This document shows, in pieces, positions 37,121-45,714 of a stretch of DNA of 64,000 bases. The notes under the pieces are model-generated. The model was not told where the DNA came from. It saw nothing but the letters and a program-made list of their open reading frames with translations, and did no database searches. How positions within the stretch are numbered: the first letter of the stretch is position 1; each line of letters starts with the position of its first letter. A program made the position numbers and the translations under genes. The stretch covers positions 7,517,563 through 7,581,562 of the forward strand of contig NZ_CP023702.1 of assembly GCF_008704555.1 (NCBI RefSeq), given 5' to 3'. Source of the DNA: Streptomyces nitrosporeus (GTDB lineage Bacteria; Actinomycetota; Actinomycetes; Streptomycetales; Streptomycetaceae).

Positions 37121-37150
37121 CTGGCCCCCGGAGTTCCCTCCGGGGGCCAG
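37121..37150. terminator. Hairpin terminator between adhesin and NUDIX genes
   Basis: CTGGCCCCCGGAG-TTCC-CTCCGGGGGCCAG: a perfect 13-base stem with a four-base loop, 76 bases after the stop of the vWA gene. It lacks a U-run, as is usual for Streptomyces. Confidence 0.75.
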
Positions 37151-37187
37151 GCGCGGTCCGCGGTTCCCCTCCGGCAGAATCGTATGT

Positions 37188-37622
37188 ATGGACCAAGGAA
37201 ACACGGCGGCCGATTCGCCGGTACGGACTGAGCCCCTTGTCGTCGTCGCGGCGGTGGTCGTTCAGGACGGACGGCTCCTGGTGGTGAGCAAGAAGGCGGC
37301 GCCCGGGATCTTCTACCTTCCCGGCGGGAAGCCCGACGCGGGCGAGGACGCCCTGGGGACGCTGACGCGGGAGTTCGAGGAGGAGCTCGGTGTCCGGCCG
37401 TTGGAGCCGAGGCTCCTGGCCGATGTCGAGTCCATCGCGGCTCTGGAAGGTGTCCCCATGAGAATGACCGTCTTCGAGGCACTACTCAGTGGGACACCGA
37501 GCCCCGCAGCCGAACTCGCGCACATGCGGTGGGTGTCCGGTGACGAGGAGGGCCTCCACCTCGCCCCCGCTGTGCGGGACCACGTGCTCCCGCTCCTGAG
37601 GCGGAAGGGCGTGCTGGCGTGA
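37188..37622 (+). CDS. NUDIX hydrolase
   Basis: 144 residues. NUDIX box from G46 (GGKPDAGEDALG) to REFEEELG (61-68), with all three catalytic Glu present. The domain spans almost the whole protein. The substrate (a nucleotide diphosphate derivative) is unknown. Stands alone after a terminator. Confidence 0.83.
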   Translation: MDQGNTAADSPVRTEPLVVVAAVVVQDGRLLVVSKKAAPGIFYLPGGKPDAGEDALGTLTREFEEELGVRPLEPRLLADVESIAALEGVPMRMTVFEALLSGTPSPAAELAHMRWVSGDEEGLHLAPAVRDHVLPLLRRKGVLA

Positions 37623-37988
37623 CCGCCGCGCGGTCGCCCTGGCCGCTTCCGTTCCCGCCCTGAAAGGCTGGTACGGCCCCTGGGGCGGGGGAGAGGCTGC
37701 AAAGGACACGGCTGGTGGTGGTGCGGGGTGCCACGTTCGCGGTGGCTCCTGCTGAGGCTCATGCCCCCGGTGTCCACGGCCCTGGGAGTCGACAAGGCCG
37801 CCGCGCGGCTCACCGAAGGAATCCTGCTGCAAGCCGGCCCCGCCCGCGGCGCCCGTCCCCCGGAGTCGTGCTGTGCGCGGCTCGCGAGCACGCGATCCGT
37901 ACCGCCGACGGCCTTGCCGTAGCCGCAGGACCATGCCGGCGGCCTGACCGGTCCCGGACACGAGCGGCGGGGCGCAGGAGGGCGCGGG
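37623..37988. other. Intergenic region
   Basis: 366 bp. A frame around 37728-37920 (VSTALGVDKAAARLTEGILL) looks gene-like in codon use but has no recognisable relative and no start context. The convergent P450 gene ends at 37989. Confidence 0.3.
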
Positions 37989-39401
37989 TCACGCATGTCC
38001 ATTTTCGGTGGAAGCCGCCCCGGAACGGGAAGCGGTGTCCGTACCGTGCGCCGGCCCGGTGCCGGCGAGCCGAGGTTCGCATGGCGTGGCGTACATGGTC
38101 AGGCCCTTGGGCGTCGGTGTGAGTTCCAGGCTCACGCCGATCTTGCGGCCCGGCTGTGCCGGGCGCAGCGTGCGCGAGCAGGCCAGGGTCGCCAGGGCGA
38201 CGGGCAGCATGGCATCGGCCGCGGCCGCGGCGGGGCAGTAGCGGGGACCCAGACCGTAGGCGAGCAGCGCGGCGTGCGCCGGTGGAGGCTCGGCACCGGG
38301 GAGCCAGCGCCGCGGGTCGAACACGTCCGGGTCGGTGTAGCGGTTCCTGTCGCGGCGCAGGGCCCCCAGAGGCAGGGTGACCACGGCTCCGGCCGGGATC
38401 CGTACATTGCCCTGGCAGGTCTGGTGGCGGGTGCGGCGGACCAGGAACGGGATCCCATGGAGGCGGGTGACTTCCTGAACGAAGGCGGTCGCGAGCGGGA
38501 GCTGGTGTGCTTGGAGGCGGCTCGTGTCGGGCGCGGCGTCGGCTTCGTCCTGGAGCGCCTGCTGGTAGTGCGGGTGGCGGCCCAGTTCGTAGCAGGCCCA
38601 GGCGAGGGTGGAAGCGCTGGTCTCCATGCCGGCGATCAGCAGAGCGCGAATGTCGCGCTGCACCACATGGGGGTCCCCGGGAGCGGCGGCTTCGAGCAGG
38701 GACACCAGGTCATGACCGTCCGGGTCGGGCCGGTGGTGCGTTCGTACCTGCCGGACGGCCTTGTCCAGTTCGGCGAGCGCGCGGCGGCAAGCGCGGCGCC
38801 GGGGCACGGGCACCCAGGGCCAGGGGGCGAGGGCGTAGCGCCAGAAGATGCCGCCGGACAGGGTGGAGCGGGCAGCCGCGATCCTGGACAGGGTGTCGGG
38901 AGGGAGCTCGCTGTTGAGGACACAGCTGACGAGGAGGCCGCAGGCCAGTCGGCTCATCTCCACCCGCATGTCGAGCGGCCGGTCCGCGGGCAGGTCAGCC
39001 AGAAGCTGACGGGTACGGGCCTGGACGCTGGGCCCGAGAGAGGTGAGCCGGGACGCGGCGAACGCGGGCCTCATCACGGCGCGCCGCTCCCGGTGGGCGG
39101 CCCCCTCGAGGCCGACCACCCCGTCCTCGGTGAAGTCGCGCAGGCTCGTGTCCGGACCCCAGAACCGGAAGGTGTCCTCGTCACTGCCGACCTTGCGCAG
39201 CAGCGCCAGGTCGTTGACCTGGTAGGCGATCGCCGGACCGGTCCTGGTCCGGACGACCGGGCCCGCCTGGTCGAGGTTGGCCGGGTCCAGCCAGAATCGC
39301 AGGGCGCGGGAGTGGGCGAGCATGCCCGGGCCGGGCGGTGCGGGCGGTTGCCCGGGGCAGGCTGTCCTGTTCACATTCATCAGCTTCGCTGTCCTGTCCA
39401 C
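37989..39401 (-). CDS. Cytochrome P450
   Basis: 470 residues. I-helix IAGMETSAST (A257 to T266, with the acid E260 and Thr), ExxR E310-VTR, and haem Cys C389 in YGLGPRYCPA. The usual Gly two residues after Cys is Ala, a tolerated variation. N-terminal region FRFWGPDTSLRDFTEDGVVG and HRERRAVMRPAF (C-helix) are typical. Starts at 39401 or 39380. No redox partner or tailoring enzyme is adjacent, so it is an orphan. Confidence 0.85.
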   Translation of the reverse strand: MDRTAKLMNVNRTACPGQPPAPPGPGMLAHSRALRFWLDPANLDQAGPVVRTRTGPAIAYQVNDLALLRKVGSDEDTFRFWGPDTSLRDFTEDGVVGLEGAAHRERRAVMRPAFAASRLTSLGPSVQARTRQLLADLPADRPLDMRVEMSRLACGLLVSCVLNSELPPDTLSRIAAARSTLSGGIFWRYALAPWPWVPVPRRRACRRALAELDKAVRQVRTHHRPDPDGHDLVSLLEAAAPGDPHVVQRDIRALLIAGMETSASTLAWACYELGRHPHYQQALQDEADAAPDTSRLQAHQLPLATAFVQEVTRLHGIPFLVRRTRHQTCQGNVRIPAGAVVTLPLGALRRDRNRYTDPDVFDPRRWLPGAEPPPAHAALLAYGLGPRYCPAAAAADAMLPVALATLACSRTLRPAQPGRKIGVSLELTPTPKGLTMYATPCEPRLAGTGPAHGTDTASRSGAASTENGHA

Positions 39402-39972
39402 GTTCGTCGGCCTCCGCGGCTCCGGCCGCCGTTACGGGTGGGCAACGATCAACTGCGGGGGTAGTTACGGGTGGAGCGGCCCTGCCCGTCAAGGACACGG
39501 CTGTCAGGCTGCGTCGGGAAGAAAGGCGGAGCGCGTACGGCGGGACGGACGACGGATTCAGACGGCGTTTCTCGGCGGCGCGAATTCCGGGGAGCCGCTC
39601 GTTCCGCTGTGGAGGCCGTCGAGCCGGACGACTTGCGCAGCCTCCACGAGAACGGCTCCTTCCGGCGCGGGCTCCTCCTCGGGGGCGGCGGCCTGCTGAC
39701 GACGAAGCTCTACACCGGCCGGGTGTGTTCCCTGCCGGGTTCGGCGTGCGGAAGCCGGCGGGTCCCTGGGGCGCACGGTCTGCGGGACGCCGGTCGCCGA
39801 TGACGGACTTGGCGCTCCTCGCGGCTCAGATCTTTGCGTGTCAGATCTTTTCTTTGCGTGATGGAGGATGCGGCGTGTCCTGTTACTGGTCTTGCCGGCG
39901 CGACGACCGTTACGGCGGCAGTCGTGCGCGGCGGGGCGCCGAGAGCCGGTAGCCGCGCCGCTCCGCCGGCGG
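39402..39972. other. Intergenic region with degraded coding traces
   Basis: 571 bp. One plus frame reads VEPDDLRSLHENGSFRRGLL then GGGGLLTTKLYTGR, which may be a gene fragment, but I cannot identify it. Nothing else is supported. Confidence 0.3.
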
Positions 39973-40236
39973 TCATGCCAGGGCGAGGAAGAGTTTCTCC
40001 AGTTCCTCCTGTGACATGGGCGGGGCGTCAGGGCCCCCCGCGAGGCACTGCCGCATTCCACTGGCGACGATCTTGAATCCGGCCCGGTCCAAGGCGCGGG
40101 AGACGGCGGCCAGCTGTGTCACGACATCCTTGCAGTCGCGTCCTGCCTCGATCATCGTGATCACCGCGGCCAGCTGTCCCTGCGCCCGCCGCAGGCGGTT
40201 CAGGACGGGCTGCATCGATTCTTCGTCCATTTGCAC
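39973..40236 (-). CDS. cstR: CstR-like persulfide-sensing repressor (CsoR/RcnR family)
   Basis: 87 residues from a GTG at 40236 (AAGGAGGA four bases upstream; ATG at 40230 is the alternative). The family fold is clear: VLNRLRRAQGQLAAVITMIE, then DCKDVVTQLAAVSRALDRAG. Cys35 and Cys64 are 29 residues apart, matching the two metal/sulfur cysteines of the family. The His that copper sensors carry four residues before the second Cys is Gly60. That pattern fits CstR, which forms cysteine polysulfide links, rather than CsoR. The neighbouring genes all handle persulfide, supporting the call. Confidence 0.85.
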   Translation of the reverse strand: MQMDEESMQPVLNRLRRAQGQLAAVITMIEAGRDCKDVVTQLAAVSRALDRAGFKIVASGMRQCLAGGPDAPPMSQEELEKLFLALA

Positions 40237-40262
40237 GTCATCCTCCTTCGGCCTCGACAACA

Positions 40263-40278
40263 ATACCCCTCGGGGTAT
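40263..40278. promoter_or_regulatory. CstR operator 1
   Basis: ATACCCCTCGGGGTAT. Lies 27 bp upstream of cstR, so it probably mediates autoregulation. Confidence 0.75.
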
Positions 40279-40509
40279 TAATCCCGACTTCGGTCCGGCC
40301 GGCGGCGTGGGCCGCACGGGGTCCGTGTCGCGGTGCCGGGACGGCCGCCCCTGCGCGGAACGGTTGGCGGCCCGCAGGCGCCGGCCGTACGGGATTCACC
40401 CGCAAGGCGCGCGTCGGCGGCCTCTTGCCGCAGGGCGCGCCGCCGGTCCTCGAAGTGGCCGAGAGCGGTCGTCCGGCGTGTCCACCGGTGGCCACCCGTC
40501 ACTGCTCTG

Positions 40510-40525
40510 ATACCCCCCAGGGTAT
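40510..40525. promoter_or_regulatory. CstR operator 2
   Basis: ATACCCCCCAGGGTAT. Abuts the -35 box of the promoter at 40526. Confidence 0.75.
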
Positions 40526-40554
40526 TTGACAAGGCGGGCGGGGCTTCGTACGGT
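40526..40554 (+). promoter_or_regulatory. Promoter of the persulfide operon
   Basis: TTGACA (40526-40531), a 17-base spacer, then TACGGT (40549-40554). Operators 2 and 3 lie directly on either side, so bound repressor would block polymerase. It is about 180 bp upstream of the first gene. Confidence 0.6.
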
Positions 40555-40564
40555 CGAAGATGTA

Positions 40565-40580
40565 ATACCCCATGGGGTAT
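40565..40580. promoter_or_regulatory. CstR operator 3
   Basis: ATACCCCATGGGGTAT, a perfect palindrome positioned at about the transcription start of the 40526 promoter. Confidence 0.75.
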
Positions 40581-40691
40581 CTGTCGCGATCGGGGGCCGA
40601 GGCCGCCGCCGAACGGGCCGAGCCGGGTCCCGCGAGTCGCACCCCGCCCCGCACGCCCACTCTCGCGTGGGGCCGCCCTTCGGCTTGCCGA

Positions 40692-40707
40692 ATACCCCAG
40701 GGGGTAT
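40692..40707. promoter_or_regulatory. CstR operator 4
   Basis: ATACCCCAGGGGGTAT, 27 bp before the start of the first fusion gene. Confidence 0.72.
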
Positions 40708-40734
40708 CCACCTGTGTTTGTTCTGGAGGTTTCC

Positions 40735-42123
40735 GTGTTCTTCTCGCAGTACTACCTCGAGTGCCTCTCCCAGGCGTCGTACATGATCGCCGACGAGGCC
40801 ACCGGCCGGGCCGTGGTCGTGGACCCGCGCCGGGACGTGTCGGAGTATCTGGACGATGCCCGGGCCCGCGGCTTCACCGTGGTCGGTGTGATCAACACGC
40901 ACTTCCATGCGGACTTCGTCGCCGGTCACCTGGAGATGGCCTCCCGCACCGGCGCGTGGATCGGCTACGGGCGGCGGGCCGAGACCGAGTACGAGATCCG
41001 CAGGCTGGCCGAGGGCGACACCATCAGCCTGGGCGAGGTGACGCTGGAGATCATGGAGACCCCGGGGCACACCCCCGAGTCGATCAGCGTGCTGGTCTAC
41101 GAGCACGCCGAGGACACGGTCCCGTACGGGGTGCTGACAGGTGACGCGCTGTTCATCGGCGATGTCGGCCGCCCCGACCTGCTGGCCTCGGCCGGAGTGG
41201 GCGCCGAGGAGCTGGGCGCGATGCTGCACGACAGCGTGCAGCGCAAGCTGATGGGCCTGCCCGATGAGGTGCGCCTGTTCCCCGCGCACGGCGCCGGCTC
41301 CTCCTGCGGCAAGAACCTGTCCACCGAGCGGCAGTCGACGATCGGCGAGCAGCGCGCGACGAACTACGCGTGCGCGCCGATGAGCGAGAAGGACTTCGTC
41401 GCGATCGTCACCGCCGGGCAGTCGGTGGCTCCCGGGTACTTCGCCTACGACGCGGACCTCAACCGCCGGGAGCGCGCGCTGTTCGACCCGGAGAGCGCGC
41501 CGCGGGCGCTGGAGGCGCGGGAGTTCCTGGCCCGCCGTGCCGCGGGAGCCGTGGTCGTCGACGCGCGTGACCCGCAGGAGTTCGCCGCCGGTCATGTGCG
41601 CGGAGCGGTCAACGTCCCGGCCGACGGCCGGTTCGCCGAGCAGGCTGGCACCGTCCTGCCGCTCGGCTCGGAGCTGCTGGTCGTGGCGCCCGAGGATCGC
41701 GAGGAGGAGATCGTCACCCGGCTTGCCCGGATCGGCTTCGACCGCGCGGCCGGATACCTGGCCGCGCCCGACGAGGCGATGGCCGCCATGGCTGAGGAGA
41801 TCGCCCCGGCCCGCCGCCTGACCGCCGCACAGCTGCGCGCCGTACTGGAAGGGGAGAACCCGCCGGTCGTCGTCGACGTCCGCAACTGCGGTGAGCGCGG
41901 CGAGAACGGGTTCATCGAGGGTGCCCTGCACATCTCCCTCGGAGAACTGCCCGGCCGACTGGACGAGATCCCCCGTGACAGGCCGCTGGTCCTGCACTGT
42001 GCCGGGGGCCACCGCTCCTCCATCGCCGCTAGCCTGCTGCGTCACCACGGCTTCACCGATGTCTCCGACGTACTGGGCGGCTACACCGCCTGGGCCCTGC
42101 TGAACGCGCCCGTGTCCGCCTGA
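40735..42123 (+). CDS. cstB: Persulfide dioxygenase-rhodanese fusion (CstB-like)
   Basis: 462 residues from a GTG at 40735 (GGAGG upstream). Residues 1-250: metallo-beta-lactamase fold with THFHADF (H56, H58, D60), ETPGHTPES and TGDALFIGDVGRPDL, the pattern of mononuclear-iron persulfide dioxygenases; SSCGKNLS is typical of CstB. Residues 265-350: a rhodanese fold without an active-site Cys. Residues 360-462: a second rhodanese with Cys422 in HCAGGHRSS. The enzyme should oxidise persulfide to sulfite and combine it with persulfide to give thiosulfate. First gene behind three operators. Confidence 0.88.
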   Translation: MFFSQYYLECLSQASYMIADEATGRAVVVDPRRDVSEYLDDARARGFTVVGVINTHFHADFVAGHLEMASRTGAWIGYGRRAETEYEIRRLAEGDTISLGEVTLEIMETPGHTPESISVLVYEHAEDTVPYGVLTGDALFIGDVGRPDLLASAGVGAEELGAMLHDSVQRKLMGLPDEVRLFPAHGAGSSCGKNLSTERQSTIGEQRATNYACAPMSEKDFVAIVTAGQSVAPGYFAYDADLNRRERALFDPESAPRALEAREFLARRAAGAVVVDARDPQEFAAGHVRGAVNVPADGRFAEQAGTVLPLGSELLVVAPEDREEEIVTRLARIGFDRAAGYLAAPDEAMAAMAEEIAPARRLTAAQLRAVLEGENPPVVVDVRNCGERGENGFIEGALHISLGELPGRLDEIPRDRPLVLHCAGGHRSSIAASLLRHHGFTDVSDVLGGYTAWALLNAPVSA

Positions 42124-42265
42124 GGCGACACCGCCCGCTTCCTCCGGACGTCGGCACCCCGCGGCACCTCCATGTGCCCCGGCGCCCGTGCGCGGGTGTG
42201 CCGGCTCTCCGCTTCCCCTCCCTTTTCCTTCTCCTCTTTCGTCTTCTTTCCACGGAGTAGTTCTC

Positions 42266-42850
42266 ATGACCGCTGACGCTTCCCGCACCTCCGTCTTCAC
42301 GCCGGCCGCCCTTCAGCACCTGATCACGACAGGCGACGGCCCCCGCCTGCTCGATGTGCGTACGCCCGGCGAGTTCCAGACCGGTCACATCCCTGGCGCC
42401 TGCAACGTGCCCCTGGACACCCTGCGCGAGCACCGCATGGAGCTGGGGAAGCACCTCGACGAGAACGTGGTGCTGGTCTGCCGCTCCGGAGCCCGCGCCA
42501 CGCAGGCGGAGAAAGCCCTCGCCGAGGTCGGCCTGCCCGGCCTGCGGGTCCTCGACGGCGGCATGGCGGCCTGGGAATCCTCCGGCGCCCCGGTCGACCG
42601 CGGCCCGCAGCGCTGGGAACTGGAACGCCAGGTCCGCCTCATCGCCGGCTCGGTCGTCCTCGTCAGCGGCGTCGTGGGCTTCTTCGTCCCCGGTGTGCAC
42701 CTGATCGGCACCGCGATCGGCGCCGGACTGACCTTCGCTGCCCTCAGCAACACCTGCGCCATGGGCATGATGCTCTCCAAGCTGCCCTACAACCGCGGCC
42801 CGCGCACCGACATCCGCACCCTCGTCGCCTCCCTGCAGGACCGGGCCTGA
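42266..42850 (+). CDS. Rhodanese with DUF2892 membrane tail (YgaP-like)
   Basis: 194 residues from ATG 42266. A rhodanese domain (LLDVRTPGEFQTGHIPGACN; active Cys72 in VCRSGARA) is followed by two hydrophobic helices (VRLIAGSVVLVSGVVGFFVP; GTAIGAGLTFAALSNTCAMG), the DUF2892 hairpin. Expected to move sulfane sulfur at the membrane. It lies between the two dioxygenase fusions and probably shares the first operon. Confidence 0.87.
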   Translation: MTADASRTSVFTPAALQHLITTGDGPRLLDVRTPGEFQTGHIPGACNVPLDTLREHRMELGKHLDENVVLVCRSGARATQAEKALAEVGLPGLRVLDGGMAAWESSGAPVDRGPQRWELERQVRLIAGSVVLVSGVVGFFVPGVHLIGTAIGAGLTFAALSNTCAMGMMLSKLPYNRGPRTDIRTLVASLQDRA

Positions 42851-43085
42851 AGCCACCGATCGAGGACCCCGCGAGGGCCCGCCACTGGGGACCGCCGCGG
42901 TGGCTCGTTGCCGGGGACCGGCTGCGGGGGCTCGTTGCCGGTGATCGCCGTGAAGCCCTTCTCCGGCCCCGTCGGCGTCCCGCCCGGCCGGGGCCCGGCC
43001 CCGGCGAGGCGGCGCCGGAGAACGCCCGGAAACTGGACCGGCCTCCGTCAGGGAGAGAGCCGCCGCACACACCATCACGCCGGAA

Positions 43086-43101
43086 ATACCCCCCTGGGTA
43101 T
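43086..43101. promoter_or_regulatory. CstR operator 5
   Basis: ATACCCCCCTGGGTAT. Overlaps a TATATT element that may be the -10 box. Confidence 0.75.
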
Positions 43102-43116
43102 ATTTTGTTCAACTTG

Positions 43117-43132
43117 ATACCCAGGGGGGTAT
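43117..43132. promoter_or_regulatory. CstR operator 6
   Basis: ATACCCAGGGGGGTAT, an inverted version of operator 5 fifteen bases away and 21 bp before the start codon of the next gene. Confidence 0.75.
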
Positions 43133-43153
43133 CACAAGGAAAGGAGCAGCTCC

Positions 43154-44512
43154 ATGTTCTTCATCGACACCATCGAGCTCGCAGGGCTCGGCAACCGTCA
43201 CTACCTGGCCGGCGGCACCGACGCGGCTGTGGCCGTGGACCCGCCGCGGGACTTCGACCAGGTTCTGGCTGCGGCGGCCCGACGCGGAGTGCGCATCACC
43301 CACGTCGTGGAGACGCACATTCACAACGACTACGTGACCGGCGGCCTTGAGCTCGCCCGGGTCACGGGCGCGTCCTACCTGGTGCCGGCCGGCGCGCACG
43401 TGTCCTTCGCCCGGGTACCGGTCTCAGACGGCGACACCGTGACCGTCGAGGCCGGCCTCGTACTGCGGGCCGTCGCCACCCCGGGGCACACCCCGCACCA
43501 CACCGCGTACGTGCTGGAAGAGCGGGGCACCGCCGTTGCCGCGTTCACCGGCGGTTCGCTGCTGATCGGCACCGTGGGCCGCCCGGACCTGGTGGAACCC
43601 CGGCTGACCGAGCAGCTGGCCCGCGCGCAGCACGCTTCCGTACACCGTCTGGCAGCCGAGCTGCCGGACGCCACAGCCGTACTGCCGACGCACGGCTTCG
43701 GCAGCTTCTGTTCCTCCGCACAGGCCGAGGGCGACCACACCACCATCGGCCGGGAGAAAACCGCGAACACGGCGCTCACCACCGAGGCCGACTCCTTTGT
43801 CGCCGAGATCCTGGCCGGTCTCGAGGACGTTCCCGCCTACTACGCGCACATGGGCCCGGCCAACGCCGCCGGCCCCGCCCCGGTGGACCTGACACCCGCG
43901 GCCGTTGCGGACGCCGGTGAGATCGCCGACCGGCTGGCTGCCGGTGAATGGGTCGTGGACCTGCGCAACCGGGTCGCTTTCGCCGAGGGGCACGTCGCCG
44001 GGAGTTTCAACTTCGAGGCGGACGGCAAGATCGCCACCTACCTGGCCTGGATGGTCCCGTGGGGCAAGCCGGTGACTCTGCTCGCCGAAACTCCCGAGCA
44101 GCTGGCCGCCGCCCAGCGTGAGCTGGTCCGGGTCGGTATCGACCGCCCCGCAGCCGCCGCCGTCGGCACGGTGCGGGAGTGGACCGACGAGGGCGCCCCC
44201 CTGGCGTCCTTCCCGCGTTCCACCTTCGCCGGCCTGGCCGGGCAGGGAACGGAGAACGTCGTCATCCTGGACGTGCGCCGCGACTCCGAGCGTGCCGCCG
44301 GACACATCGAGGGCTCGGTGCACATCCCGGTCCACCAACTGCACCAGCGGCTCGGAGAGGTCCCGGCAGGGACCGTGTGGGTGCACTGCGCGGGCGGCAT
44401 GCGCGCCGCGATCGCGGCCTCACTCCTCGACGCCGCCGGCCGTGACGTGGTCGCCGTCGACGACGGCTTCGACTCCGCCACCGCGGCCGGGCTGCCCGTC
44501 ATCACCGGCTGA
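43154..44512 (+). CDS. Second metallo-beta-lactamase/rhodanese fusion
   Basis: 452 residues from ATG 43154 (AAAGGAG upstream). MBL part: THIHNDY (H55, H57, D59), TPGHTPHHTAYVL, LPTHGFGSFCSS. An inactive middle rhodanese (WVVDLRNRVAFAEGHVAGSF, with no Cys in the later loop) is followed by an active one with Cys412 in HCAGGMRAA. It has the same three-part plan as the 40735 gene but is clearly diverged, so it is probably an old duplicate with a different preference. It has its own operator pair. Confidence 0.86.
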   Translation: MFFIDTIELAGLGNRHYLAGGTDAAVAVDPPRDFDQVLAAAARRGVRITHVVETHIHNDYVTGGLELARVTGASYLVPAGAHVSFARVPVSDGDTVTVEAGLVLRAVATPGHTPHHTAYVLEERGTAVAAFTGGSLLIGTVGRPDLVEPRLTEQLARAQHASVHRLAAELPDATAVLPTHGFGSFCSSAQAEGDHTTIGREKTANTALTTEADSFVAEILAGLEDVPAYYAHMGPANAAGPAPVDLTPAAVADAGEIADRLAAGEWVVDLRNRVAFAEGHVAGSFNFEADGKIATYLAWMVPWGKPVTLLAETPEQLAAAQRELVRVGIDRPAAAAVGTVREWTDEGAPLASFPRSTFAGLAGQGTENVVILDVRRDSERAAGHIEGSVHIPVHQLHQRLGEVPAGTVWVHCAGGMRAAIAASLLDAAGRDVVAVDDGFDSATAAGLPVITG

Positions 44513-44608
44513 GCGGACAGCCCGCCCACGACTCACGCGGCCCCGGCCAACCGGCCGCCCCGATACCCGCACCAGCTTCCTGCACGCCTGCATACGAGAG
44601 GTCCTGTG

Positions 44609-44974
44609 ATGTCCCTGTTCTCCCGAGACAAGAAACGTGTCACCGCGGAGGAGGCCCACCGGCGCACCCGGGGCGCCGACGCCCCGGCCGTCCTGCTGGA
44701 CGTACGCGAACGGGGCGAATGGGACGCCGGGCGGGCGCCCGGCGCGCTGCACGCACCGCTGTCCGCCCTGGCCGCGGGTGAAGCCCTGCCACAGGCCGCC
44801 CAGGGACGGCCGCTGGTGGTGATATGCCGCAGCGGGAACCGCTCGCAGCGGGCCGTCGAACTGCTCCGTGCCCGCGGCGTGGACGCGGTGGACGTCAAGG
44901 GCGGCATGCAGCAGTGGGCCCGCGCCGGCCACCCGGTCGTCGGCGCGGGCGGCAGCGAGGGCTCGGTGGCATGA
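44609..44974 (+). CDS. Single-domain rhodanese
   Basis: 121 residues; a GTG at 44606 is an alternative start. LLDVRERGEWDAGRAPGALH and active Cys73 in ICRSGNRSQRAVELL, then VKGGMQQWARAGHPV. A sulfurtransferase that probably passes sulfane sulfur to or from the fusion enzymes. Overlaps the permease gene (ATGA). Confidence 0.87.
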   Translation: MSLFSRDKKRVTAEEAHRRTRGADAPAVLLDVRERGEWDAGRAPGALHAPLSALAAGEALPQAAQGRPLVVICRSGNRSQRAVELLRARGVDAVDVKGGMQQWARAGHPVVGAGGSEGSVA

Positions 44975-45714
44975 CCGCTTTGATCCTCGCGCTGGTTGCT
45001 GGTGCTGTTGTCGGTCTGGCGCTCGGTGGTCTCGGCGGTGGCGGGAGTGTCCTGGCCGTGCCCGCTCTGACCTACCTGATCGGTATGCCTCCGGCAGCCG
45101 CGATCACCGCTAGCCTGATCATCGTCACCCTGACGTCCGTCACCGCGCTCACCGGGCATGCCCGGGACGGCAACGTGGCCTGGCGGACCGGACTGCTCTT
45201 CGCGGCGGCGGGCATCGTCCCCGCCATGCTCGCCGGCACGGTCGCCGGTCATCTGCCCCAGGCCGGGCTCACCATCGCCTTCGCCGGTGTCGCGGGAGTG
45301 GCCGCACTGCGGATGCTGCGCCCCGCACCGGCCCCGGCTGCGGGCGAAGTGCGCCCCGTCAGGGCCGGCGCGGCCGGAGCCGGCCTCGGTGCCGTGACCG
45401 GACTGCTGGGCGTGGGCGGCGGCTTCCTCGCCGTACCTGCCCTGGCACGCGTGCTGAACCTCCCCATGCGCCGGGCCATCGGCACCAGTCTGTTGGTCAT
45501 CACCATCAACTCGATCGCCGCGCTCGGTGCCCGGGCCGGTGCCGGGGTACAGCTGGACTGGTCGGTCATCGCGCCTTTCACCGCAGCTGCGATCCTCGGC
45601 GCCTGGGACGGCAAACGCTACGCACAGCGGCTCAGCGGTAACACGCTGCGGCGCCTCTTCGCCTATGCCCTGCTCGTGGTCGCGGCCTTCATGCTCGCCG
45701 ACGCGTTCATCTGA
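44971..45714 (+). CDS. TauE/SafE-family sulfite/sulfonate exporter
   Basis: 247 residues, about eight hydrophobic helices in two related halves, with the family signature GLGGGGSVLAVPALTYLIG near the N-terminus and its repeat LLGVGGGFLAVPALARVLNL in the second half. Coupled to the rhodanese by ATGA. As last gene of the persulfide operon it probably removes sulfite or thiosulfate. Confidence 0.85.
   Translation: MTALILALVAGAVVGLALGGLGGGGSVLAVPALTYLIGMPPAAAITASLIIVTLTSVTALTGHARDGNVAWRTGLLFAAAGIVPAMLAGTVAGHLPQAGLTIAFAGVAGVAALRMLRPAPAPAAGEVRPVRAGAAGAGLGAVTGLLGVGGGFLAVPALARVLNLPMRRAIGTSLLVITINSIAALGARAGAGVQLDWSVIAPFTAAAILGAWDGKRYAQRLSGNTLRRLFAYALLVVAAFMLADAFI

Larger units (their letters stand above)
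42851..43153. other. Regulatory gap before the second persulfide operon
   Basis: 303 bp between the YgaP-like gene and the second fusion. The left 230 bp hold nothing recognisable. The right part has an AT-rich promoter (TATATT near 43098) framed by operators 5 and 6. Confidence 0.5.

Noticed and set aside
35474..37204. 576-residue minus-strand open frame rich in Val and Gly
   Set aside because: Shadow of the secreted vWA gene; low-complexity product.
40396..42300. 634-residue minus-strand open frame
   Set aside because: Opposite the persulfide dioxygenase fusion, which has clear catalytic motifs.
40262..43132. The six ATACCC-GGGTAT sites as copper (CsoR) operators
   Set aside because: The adjacent repressor lacks the copper-binding His and all neighbouring genes process sulfane sulfur, so CstR fits better. 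The site sequence alone cannot separate the two.
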